Assembly (NCBI GenBank): GCA_937893485.1
Contig: CALBJL010000029.1
Span: forward strand, 1 to 30,868
Source of the DNA: an uncultured bacterium
GTDB taxonomy: Bacteria > Bacillota > Clostridia > Lachnospirales > Lachnospiraceae
DNA: 30,868 bases
Direction of reading: 5' to 3'
Shown here: one piece after another, positions 16,001 to 23,051 of the stretch
Layout: every line of letters begins with the position of its first letter
Numbering within the stretch: position 1 is the stretch's first letter
Made by a program: the position numbers and the translations under genes
The notes under the pieces: generated by a model
Told to the model about the DNA's origin: nothing
Databases searched by the model: none
The model's input: the letters and a program-made list of their open reading frames with translations, nothing else

Positions 16001-17491
16001 CTAGCGGATTCCTAAAAACTCCTTGACTGCATCCGGCATCTGGGCAACTTCACATACATGATCATGGACAACCGGGGCATTACGGATCTCCTCTATCGCT
16101 TTCGGGATCTTCACATTTCCGATCTTGCTCAGCTCGTCTACCAGCTCAAAATCGCCCATCGTATCATACTGCGGATCAATCGCTTTCATGACGCTCCGCG
16201 TAAACTTGAACGGTGATGCAGTGCTGGCGATGACTGTCTTTGCATCGTCCGCATGCTCCTTGCGGTATTTGGTATAAACACTCGCTGCGACAGCGGTATG
16301 TGTATCAATGATATATCCGGTCTTTTCATACAGATCCTTAATGGTAGCCGCAGTCTCCTCCTCCGTCGCATAACCGCCGACAAAATCAGCTAACTGCCCG
16401 CGCATCTGCGGTGTGATCGCATAGACACCGGTCTCTGTCAGTGACTTCATAAGCGCAGCATTCTTCTCGGCATCATTGCCCGCGATGCGGTAGATCAGAC
16501 GCTCTAAGTTGCTGGAGATCAGAATATCCATGGACGGGGAACTCGTCAGCATAAACTCACGGTTTTTGTCATAGGTACCTGTCTCAAAGAAATCAAACAG
16601 CACCTTGTTCTCATTGGATGCACAGATCAGCTTTGCGATCGGCAGACCCATATTCTTTGCATAGAAGGCTGCTAAAATATTTCCAAAATTGCCGGTCGGC
16701 ACAGCAACATTGATCTTCTCTCCGTCCGCGATCACGCCTTCCTTTAATAATTTTGCATATGCATAAACATAGTAGGCAATCTGCGGCACCAGTCGTCCGA
16801 TATTGATCGAATTTGCAGAAGAAAACTGATAGCCGTTCGCATCCATCAACTCAGCGAACGCACTGTCGTTAAACATCTGCTTCACACCGGTCTGCGCCTG
16901 ATCAAAGTTGCCCTTGATACCAACGACATAGGTATTGTCACCCTTCTGTGTCACCATCTGCTTTTCCTGAATCGGGCTGACACCGTTTTTCGGATAAAAT
17001 ACAACGATCTTGGTTCCCTTGACATCTGCGAAACCGGCAAGCGCTGCCTTTCCGGTATCTCCGGAGGTCGCTGTAAGGATCACAATGTCATTTTTGACTT
17101 CATTTTTGCGTGCTGCGGTAATGAGCAGATGCGGCAGAATCGAAAGTGCCATATCCTTGAACGCGATCGTAGCACCGTGAAACAGCTCCAGATAATAAGC
17201 TCCGTCCGCCTCTACGAGCGGTGCGATCTCCTCGGTATCAAACTTGGAATCGTAGGCGCTGTCGATACAGTGCTTTAACTCCTCCTCGGTAAAATCCGTC
17301 AGAAACAGCTTTAACACCTCATAGGCGGTCTGCTGATAGGTCATATCTGCCAGATCCTTCAGGCTGACATCCAGTGCCGGAATCTCACTCGGCACGAACA
17401 GTCCGCCGTCATCCGCAAGACCCTTTAAAATCGCCTGTGAAGCTGTCACCTTGTCGTTTGCATTTCGTGTGCTTGAATAATAGATTGCCAT
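16001..17491 (-). CDS. thrC: Threonine synthase
   Basis: Converts O-phospho-L-homoserine to L-threonine and phosphate, PLP-dependent, cytoplasmic. 496 residues, the long form of bacterial ThrC. It opens MAIYYSSTRN...DKVTASQAIL, typical of this branch. The PLP lysine is K112 in HGATIAFKDMALS. Further core motifs are TATSGDTGKAAL, FYPKNGVSPIQEKQM and PTGNFGNILAA, which bind PLP phosphate and substrate. The open frame extends to 17533, but AAAGGTGAG just before the ATG at 17491 and the family's usual N-terminus favour the shorter start. Monocistronic with a consensus promoter; no homoserine kinase or dehydrogenase gene is adjacent. Confidence 0.96.
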   Translation of the reverse strand: MAIYYSSTRNANDKVTASQAILKGLADDGGLFVPSEIPALDVSLKDLADMTYQQTAYEVLKLFLTDFTEEELKHCIDSAYDSKFDTEEIAPLVEADGAYYLELFHGATIAFKDMALSILPHLLITAARKNEVKNDIVILTATSGDTGKAALAGFADVKGTKIVVFYPKNGVSPIQEKQMVTQKGDNTYVVGIKGNFDQAQTGVKQMFNDSAFAELMDANGYQFSSANSINIGRLVPQIAYYVYAYAKLLKEGVIADGEKINVAVPTGNFGNILAAFYAKNMGLPIAKLICASNENKVLFDFFETGTYDKNREFMLTSSPSMDILISSNLERLIYRIAGNDAEKNAALMKSLTETGVYAITPQMRGQLADFVGGYATEEETAATIKDLYEKTGYIIDTHTAVAASVYTKYRKEHADDAKTVIASTASPFKFTRSVMKAIDPQYDTMGDFELVDELSKIGNVKIPKAIEEIRNAPVVHDHVCEVAQMPDAVKEFLGIR

Positions 17492-17557
17492 ATGCTCACC
17501 TTTATCTTTCTTATTTATAATGCTTTTTCTCATGCTTTACAAAACCCATTTTCACCC

Positions 17558-17586
17558 ATTATAAATAAGCCGTTTTCATTTGTCAA
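17558..17586 (-). promoter_or_regulatory. Consensus sigma-A promoter of thrC
   Basis: On the minus strand, TTGACA (17581-17586), exactly 17 bases, TATAAT (17558-17563): a perfect consensus. The leader is about 60 bases and shows no T-box or other riboswitch, so strong, mostly constitutive expression is expected. Confidence 0.9.
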
Positions 17587-17637
17587 TAAAGACGGGGCAC
17601 TTTGATTTTAGAAGAATCGGAAATAGAAATAGAATTG

Positions 17638-17666
17638 TTTTCATTTACATGTAAATATGGTACACT
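17638..17666 (+). promoter_or_regulatory. Promoter of the AP2-domain gene with a palindromic operator in the spacer
   Basis: TTTTCA (17638-17643), 17-base spacer, and TACACT (17661-17666) preceded by TGG (extended -10). The spacer is almost filled by a perfect 14-base palindrome, ATTTACATGTAAAT, at 17643-17656. A palindrome placed exactly between -35 and -10 is a classic repressor site. The regulator is unknown; autoregulation by the AP2 protein is one option. Confidence 0.6.
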
Positions 17667-17707
17667 TTTAGCGTTACAAGATGATTCATTTTCAGGGAGA
17701 TTGGCAT

Positions 17708-18511
17708 ATGGCATCCGGTGTATACAAGGCACAAAAAAAAGACGGCACGGTCTATTACCGCGCCAATATCCATTACCATGCAAAACATGTTTCCCTCGGC
17801 AGCTATGCGACACAGGCACAGGCGGCTGAGGTGTATACAAAAGCACGCGCCCTGCTGGATGATCCGTCAGCGACACTGCCGCATGTATTTTTTCAGCAGG
17901 AATATGCTGCGATTCCCTATGATAAGATCGTGATTCTGTTGAATTTCCGCGATAACGGCATGTATCTCGGCACACCGATCTATCTGAAATCCGCACATTA
18001 TTTCGTGTACTATCTCTCACCTGAAATCGAATTGAAATTCGATAATGATGATTTATTTTACTATTCCAGCCATCGCATCTTACGGCGCGGCGGACATCTG
18101 TATACAAATGACTACGGTATGCAGGTCTCCCTGCTCTCCCGTTATGGCATCAAAAACTATGCCGTCGCAGGCGTAGACTATGAATTTGTCAACGGTGATC
18201 CGACGGATCTGCGCTATGCAAATGTGCGCAATATCAATCCCTACTATGGGGTGAGCCGCATCGACAACAATGGCCGTATCTCCTACCTGACCCGCATCCA
18301 TATCAATGGAAACTATCAGATCGGAATCTATAACAGCGAAACCGAAGCCGCCATCGCCTACAATCAGGCGGTCGATCTGGCAAAGGCTGCCGGAATCGAC
18401 AGAAATTACCCGACGAATTATATCGCCGGGCTTTCTGCCAGTGAGTATGCCAATATCTACACGCGCATCCGTGTGTCGCGCGCTTACCGCGAGTATCTTG
18501 GCATATCATAA
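17708..18511 (+). CDS. Double AP2-domain protein with a degenerate HNH core
   Basis: 267 residues. Residues about 3-50 (SGVYKAQKKDGTVYYRAN...HVSLGSYATQAQAAEVYTKA) and 179-228 (YYGVSRIDNNGRISYLTR...YQIGIYNSETEAAIAYNQA) both read as AP2 DNA-binding domains: three strands then an E/QAA helix. Between them, 118-176 resembles the HNH nuclease module found in bacterial AP2/HNH homing-endonuclease proteins, ending GVDYEFVNGDPTDLRYANVR. In active proteins this segment reads VDHxNGxxxDxRxxNLR; here the catalytic His is Tyr158 (VDY), so nuclease activity is probably lost. The likely role is DNA binding. The start at 17708 follows GGGAG by eight bases. The gene is alone, divergent from thrC. Confidence 0.75.
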   Translation: MASGVYKAQKKDGTVYYRANIHYHAKHVSLGSYATQAQAAEVYTKARALLDDPSATLPHVFFQQEYAAIPYDKIVILLNFRDNGMYLGTPIYLKSAHYFVYYLSPEIELKFDNDDLFYYSSHRILRRGGHLYTNDYGMQVSLLSRYGIKNYAVAGVDYEFVNGDPTDLRYANVRNINPYYGVSRIDNNGRISYLTRIHINGNYQIGIYNSETEAAIAYNQAVDLAKAAGIDRNYPTNYIAGLSASEYANIYTRIRVSRAYREYLGIS

Positions 18512-18568
18512 ACTATTTTTATTACTCCACAACACAACATGCTGGTATGGATACAGATGCACGGCAGC

Positions 18569-19298
18569 TTAGTCGTCGGACACCGCAATATCTCCATTTC
18601 TCAGATCTACAAGCCGGGCATTTCTGATTGTAAAGGTATACTTCTTGATGCCAGCCGGTACGGTCATCATCTTGCTCTCATCAAAAAGCGTACGTCCATT
18701 GCAGCTGGCTCTCGCCAAAATATAATCCTGCATCGGCACACCAAAGGTGTTATAGGTATAACCCTTCACAATAAGATTCTTGCCTTGATCGTCTTGATCA
18801 GTTTTGAGCCCTTATAGATATTCATCTTTGATTTACCGCGCACACGTGCATCACCATTGTTGGGATCAATCATGATGCTGACCTGATCGGCAGACAGCTT
18901 TGTCGCACTGATTTTCGGCTGTTTTTTGATGACCTGTTCCATCACTTTCACATGTGATATGATCTGTAACTGCGGCATTCCTGACAGTTCGGGATTTGCT
19001 TCCTGTTCAAAGATATACTTTACATATGTCCGTTTACCCGGCAGGACACGTACTCCCGAACACAGCTTTATGGATGACCGGTCAACCGTCTGCCCATCCA
19101 CCAGTGTTCCGCTTTCGCTGCGCCATGTCAGAACAACAGCCCGATCCGTAGCCGCATACGTTTCGATCTCCAATATCCTGTCAGACTTAGTCTCTATCAC
19201 AAAGGTATCTACCCCTCCGATGTACATCGGTCCCGTTGTGCTCATTCCTTCGAAATGCACATCCTAACGCCATAACGAATCATTTTTGATAGTTTCAT
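18569..19298 (-). pseudogene. Frameshifted gene for an unrecognised, probably beta-rich protein
   Basis: A good start exists at 19296-19298: AAAAGGAGG eight bases upstream and a plausible promoter TTGCCG (19356-19361), 16 bases, TAAAAT (19334-19339). That frame (MKLSKMIRYGVRMCISKE) stops after 18 codons, while the long open frame carries on in the -1 frame from about 19260. A second -1 shift is needed near 18800, where SKLIK changes to SKTDQDDQGKNLIVKGY. Restoring one T in the TTT run near 19252 and one A in the AAAA run near 18802 gives one continuous protein of about 243 residues ending at 18569. Both lesions are single-base losses in homopolymers, so either the gene is decayed, or it is phase-variable, or the assembly has errors. 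No domain recognised. Confidence 0.65.
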
Positions 19299-19391
19299 AA
19301 AATATGCCTCCTTTTCCGGTTGTTAGGTTTATAATTTTATGATACCATCTATTTCCGGCAAAATTATGATTTGGCGCGAATGGTTATTGTA

Positions 19392-19877
19392 CTATTTTGC
19401 GTTGATGTAGTTGACCAGTCCCTCAGCCTTGATAATGCGCTGCATGAACTCCGGGAACGGCTGTCCCTGGAAGGATGTGCCCTTTGTCTTGTTTGTGATG
19501 ACTCCGCTGTCAAAATCTACCTCGACTTCATCGCCTGCCTCAATTCCGGCAGCCGCCTCCGGGCACTCGATGATCGGAAGTCCGATATTGATCGCATTGC
19601 GGTAGAAAATACGCGCAAAGGTTTCTGCGATGACACAACTCACGCCTGCCGCCTTGATCGCGATCGGCGCGTGCTCTCTCGATGATCCGCAGCCAAAATT
19701 TTTATCCGCTACGATGATGTCACCTTTCTGAACCTTATTTACAAATTCTTTGTCAATATCTTCCATACAATGTGTTGCCAATTCCTTCGGATCGGAGGAA
19801 TTCAGATATCTTGCGGGGATGATGACATCCGTATCCACATTATCTCCATACTTAAATACATGTCCGTTTGCTTTCAT
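19392..19877 (-). CDS. leuD: 3-isopropylmalate dehydratase small subunit
   Basis: Small (swivel-domain) subunit of isopropylmalate isomerase, second step of leucine biosynthesis. 161 residues, the short archaeal/clostridial form. The N-terminus reads KYGDNVDTDVIIPARYL and the family motif GCGSSREHAP is at 62-71; IGLPIIECPEAA follows. It forms a heterodimer with LeuC. The gene starts 13 bases after the leuC stop, with AGGAGG nine bases before the ATG, so it is the second gene of a leuCD operon. No clear terminator follows; the frameshifted gene downstream has its own promoter. Confidence 0.95.
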   Translation of the reverse strand: MKANGHVFKYGDNVDTDVIIPARYLNSSDPKELATHCMEDIDKEFVNKVQKGDIIVADKNFGCGSSREHAPIAIKAAGVSCVIAETFARIFYRNAINIGLPIIECPEAAAGIEAGDEVEVDFDSGVITNKTKGTSFQGQPFPEFMQRIIKAEGLVNYINAK

Positions 19878-19890
19878 CAGTCTGTCCCTC

Positions 19891-21147
19891 CTATGCTCTC
19901 GGATCTGAAATCTTTCCGGTCAGCGCACTCGCTGCTGCGACTGCGGGGCTGGCAAGATAGATCTCGCTGTTTACATGTCCCATACGTCCGACAAAGTTGC
20001 GGTTTGTTGTAGATACACAGCGCTCGCCCTCTGCGAGAATACCCATGTATCCGCCGAGACAAGGTCCGCAGGTCGGTGTGCTCACGACCGCGCCTGCCTC
20101 GATAAAGGTGCGGATAAATCCTGCCTCCATCGCATCCAGATAGATCTGCTGGGTCGCGGGAATCACGATCACACGCAATCCCTTCTTGACCTTCTTTCCC
20201 TTTAAGATCTCTGCTGCGACCGCAAGATCCTCGTAACGGCCATTTGTGCAGGAACCGATCACAACCTGATCGATCGTAATGTCGCCGACTTCGTCGATCG
20301 TCCTGGTGTTTTCCGGTAAATGAGGGAATGCAACGGTCGGCTGCAGGGTATTCAGATCAATCACTACCTCACGCACATACTCTGCATCCGCATCCGCCTC
20401 ATAGATCTTGTAAGGTCTCTTGGAATGCTCCTTCATATAGGTTTCTGCCAGCTCGTCGACAGGGAAAATACCGTTTTTCGCGCCTGCCTCAATCGCCATA
20501 TTTGCGATCGTAAAGCGGTCATCCATCGAAAGCTCTGCAATGCCGTCTCCGACAAACTCCAGAGACTGATAAAGTGCGCCATCCACGCCGATCTCTCCGA
20601 TCAGATGCAGGATCACATCCTTGCCGCTGACATACTTCTGTTTCTTTCCAGTGATGACTACCTTAATAGCTGACGGTACTTTGAACCACGCGCGTCCGGT
20701 CGCCATGCCTGCCGCCATATCGGTACTGCCGACACCGGTAGAAAATGCGCCGAGTGCGCCGTAGGTACAGGTGTGTGAATCGGCACCGATGATCACATCT
20801 CCGGCTACGGTCAGTCCTTTCTCCGGAAGGAGTGCATGCTCAATACCCATCTCTCCGACATCAAAATAATTGGTGATCTCATTTTTGCAGGCGAACTCGC
20901 GCACGCATTTGCAATGCTCGGCGGACTTGATATCCTTATTCGGTACGAAGTGATCCATAACGAGCGCGATCTTATCCTTGTGGAACACGCCCTCCACGTT
21001 CATCTTTTCAATCTCGTGGATCGCAACCGGTGATGTGATATCGTTTCCGAGTACGAGGTCAAGCTCTGCCTCGATCAGCTGTCCGGCTACTACGCTGTCT
21101 AATCCCGCATGTGCTGCGAGAATCTTCTGCGTCATTGTCATTCCCAT
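19891..21147 (-). CDS. leuC: 3-isopropylmalate dehydratase large subunit
   Basis: Aconitase-family subunit that isomerises 2- to 3-isopropylmalate through a [4Fe-4S] cluster. 418 residues, the shorter archaeal/clostridial LeuC type. The three cluster cysteines are visible as C300 (VIGSCTNGR) and C360/C363 (TCGPCLGG). GADSHTCTYGALGAFSTGVG (121-140) is the usual substrate-site segment. AAGGAGG lies about eight bases before the ATG at 21147. Operon with leuD; ilvC, in the same branched-chain pathway, lies at the far end of the window. A LysR-type regulator gene is divergent 868 bases away and is a candidate controller. No T-box is present in the region upstream. Confidence 0.95.
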   Translation of the reverse strand: MGMTMTQKILAAHAGLDSVVAGQLIEAELDLVLGNDITSPVAIHEIEKMNVEGVFHKDKIALVMDHFVPNKDIKSAEHCKCVREFACKNEITNYFDVGEMGIEHALLPEKGLTVAGDVIIGADSHTCTYGALGAFSTGVGSTDMAAGMATGRAWFKVPSAIKVVITGKKQKYVSGKDVILHLIGEIGVDGALYQSLEFVGDGIAELSMDDRFTIANMAIEAGAKNGIFPVDELAETYMKEHSKRPYKIYEADADAEYVREVVIDLNTLQPTVAFPHLPENTRTIDEVGDITIDQVVIGSCTNGRYEDLAVAAEILKGKKVKKGLRVIVIPATQQIYLDAMEAGFIRTFIEAGAVVSTPTCGPCLGGYMGILAEGERCVSTTNRNFVGRMGHVNSEIYLASPAVAAASALTGKISDPRA

Positions 21148-22014
21148 ACTTGGTTCCTCCTTAATATTTTCATAATTGAACCGTTGATTATGCCACTACT
21201 TTAATCTAATGGCATGCGACATTATTTCATGAGACTGCAGCTCCCGTAAGCATGTCTGTTTTGCTTTCATTGCACGAACCATTCCGATGAGCCTTACTTG
21301 GAACTTGCAGTTCCAAGATGCAAAAATTCATTCAAAATTGCTTTGCAATGGAATTTTTGCACACCTGATCATGTTCTTACGGTCTCAGCAGTAAATGCTT
21401 CGACCTGATTCAAAAGAGGCTTCCACGAGTTATAAGTCTCATCTCCATCGTGCAAAGGCAGCAAAATCAAACATAGCTTACTCGCGCTGCTGCTTCTTGT
21501 AGCTGCGCCCGCATGCCAAATCCACACTACGAATGTGTTGCACAATCAACGAGTTCTATTTTACTACACATAAACTGTATGTAGTTGCTAATTTCTATGC
21601 TTGTAATTCTAACACATCTCGTATTATAATTAAAATACATAATATAAATATATAGCATAACTAAAGGTTATATAGTAATTTATCCAAAATTGACTTTATT
21701 GAATTACTTGGAAAATATCTATATCGCAGTCAGTGGCGGGGAAATAGGGCGCAGTCGCAGTAGTTCCCGTCAGATGCGATTTTTGTCCGGCGAAGTGCGA
21801 GCAAATTGATGATGTAGTATATGCCATAACTGAAAGACGCAGGCTATGTGTGCGAAGGACACATCGAGCCAAGTCTGAAGAAACAGCGAGGCACCGCTGG
21901 ACAATCGGAGCAGTCTGATCGGGATGCTACTGTGGCTGCACCCCACAACACTCCCCTACAGAATAAATATTTACACACCCACCTGCCTATTTGATGCTGA
22001 GAAAGGATACCACC
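21148..22014. other. Long non-coding region between leuC and the LysR gene
   Basis: 867 bases with no convincing gene. It has three parts. 21178-21556 is a long imperfect fold-back, listed separately. 21560-21720 is very AT-rich and probably holds promoters; ACTACACATA and TGTATGTAGT at about 21563-21585 form an inverted repeat. 21720-22000 is distinctly GC-richer with small hairpins, such as ATGTGT/ACACAT inside GGCT/AGCC near 21843-21872 and GTGG/CCAC near 21932-21947, and has stop codons in all frames. It could be a structured leader RNA of the LysR gene or a dispersed repeat. I see no T-box, leucine-rich leader peptide or known riboswitch motif. Confidence 0.6.
21178..21556. repeat. 379-bp imperfect inverted repeat (fold-back element or long-hairpin RNA)
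   Basis: The left arm (21178-21293) and the reverse complement of the right arm (21438-21556) share the same blocks in the same order: GTTGATT (21183-21189 with 21544-21550), GGCATGCG (21211-21218 with 21510-21517), GTAAGC (21246-21251 with 21476-21481), TTTTGCT (21259-21265 with 21460-21466), TTGCACGA (21270-21277 with 21448-21455) and GATGAG (21286-21291 with 21438-21443). The central part holds two more hairpins: TTGGAACT/AGTTCCAA (21298-21316) and TGCAAAAATTC/GAATTTTTGCA (21319-21361). No ORF is present. Options are a MITE-like element, two inverted copies of a repeat, or a transcribed structured RNA. Confidence 0.7.
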
Positions 22015-22911
22015 ATGAACCAGAACCTGTCCTCCTACCATATTTTCTATGTCGTCGCAAATACCGGAAATATCTCAAAGGCGGCACGCGCGCTCTACAT
22101 CAGCCAGCCCGCGATCAGCAAGTCCATCCAGAAGCTCGAGGAAGCACTTGTCTGCCAGCTCTTTTTGCGCAGCTCCAAAGGTGTCCGGCTGACCGAGGAA
22201 GGCGCTCTTTTGTATGAGCATGTCCGCTCCGCGTTCGAGTCACTGACGACCGGTGAAGAAAAGCTGCGGCAGTTTTTAGACCTCGGTGTCGGGCATCTGC
22301 GCATCGGCGTCAGCTCCACACTGTGCAAATATGTACTGCTCCCCTATCTGCAAAGCTTCATCCATGAGCATCCGCATATCCGTATCTCGATCAGCTGCCG
22401 CTCCACAAATGAGACGTTACAAATGATCGATGCCAATCAGATTGATATTGGTCTGGTTGGCAGACCGACGGGGCTGCGACAGCTTCAATTCGACTTTGTG
22501 GAAGAAGTCGAGGATATTTTTGTCGCTACGGAGGAATATCTTCACAACCTGCGCCTGCGCGGGGTCGAGCAGACCGGAATCTTTTCACAGGCGACGCTCA
22601 TGCTGCTCGACAAACAAAACCTGTCGCGCCAATACATCGATCAATACTTTTCGATGCACCGGATAGAAATATCCGACATCATTGAGGTGTCAAACATGGA
22701 TCTGCTCATCGACTTCGCCAAGATCAGTGTCGGTGTTGCATGTGTGATCCGCCGTTTCGTCGAAAAAGAACTCGCAGACGGTACGCTGATCGAGCTGCCG
22801 CTCGCCACTCCTGTTCCGAAACGTGAGATCGGATTTGTCTACAATCCCCATCACGCGCACAGTCAGGCGTTGGAGACCTTTATCGACTTCTATTCCAAAC
22901 AGCATCCTTAA
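22015..22911 (+). CDS. LysR-type transcriptional regulator
   Basis: 298 residues. The N-terminal winged helix-turn-helix is clear: FYVVANTGNISKAARALYIS, then QPAISKSIQKLEEALVCQLF and RSSKGVRLTEEG. The effector-binding half follows, with LRIGVSSTLCKYVLLPYL and the IDIGLVGRP hinge strand typical of LysR co-inducer domains. The ATG at 22015 follows GAAAGGA by about seven bases. Such regulators often control the divergent operon, here leuCD, but the gap is long and no T-N11-A site was pinned down, so the target is inference. The co-inducer cannot be predicted. Confidence 0.92.
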   Translation: MNQNLSSYHIFYVVANTGNISKAARALYISQPAISKSIQKLEEALVCQLFLRSSKGVRLTEEGALLYEHVRSAFESLTTGEEKLRQFLDLGVGHLRIGVSSTLCKYVLLPYLQSFIHEHPHIRISISCRSTNETLQMIDANQIDIGLVGRPTGLRQLQFDFVEEVEDIFVATEEYLHNLRLRGVEQTGIFSQATLMLLDKQNLSRQYIDQYFSMHRIEISDIIEVSNMDLLIDFAKISVGVACVIRRFVEKELADGTLIELPLATPVPKREIGFVYNPHHAHSQALETFIDFYSKQHP

Positions 22912-22974
22912 CTGTATTGTTATTCCGCATTTTATCTGGCTCTAAACCACACCATATCCCATCAAATAAACAAT

Positions 22975-23034
22975 GGCACAGCATAAATTATTCTGATGGA
23001 TTTTTCATCAGATTGCTTTATGTCGTGCCTTTTG
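22975..23034. terminator. Terminator between the convergent LysR gene and secreted-protein gene
   Basis: Nested stems GGCAC/GTGCC (22975-22979 with 23025-23029), GCATAAA/TTTATG and CTGATG/CATCAG, followed on the plus strand by TTTTGTG. It can end LysR transcription; on the minus strand the T-rich tail is weaker. A second hairpin with a T run lies at 23080-23118. Confidence 0.75.
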
Positions 23035-23051
23035 TGTTATCATAATGATCG

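Noticed and set aside
18790..18815. Programmed -1 ribosomal frameshift in the broken gene
   Set aside because: The bases around TCAAAAC do not fit an X-XXY-YYZ slippery heptamer in the zero frame, and a second shift near 19252 would also be required.
21148..22014. A leucine T-box or leader-peptide attenuator for leuC
   Set aside because: No GGTGGTACCGCG-type T-box and no short leucine-rich reading frame with a terminator was found on the minus strand.
21844..22041. A 65-codon minus-strand frame in the leuC-lysR gap
   Set aside because: It overlaps the LysR start, has no ribosome-binding site and an unconvincing composition.
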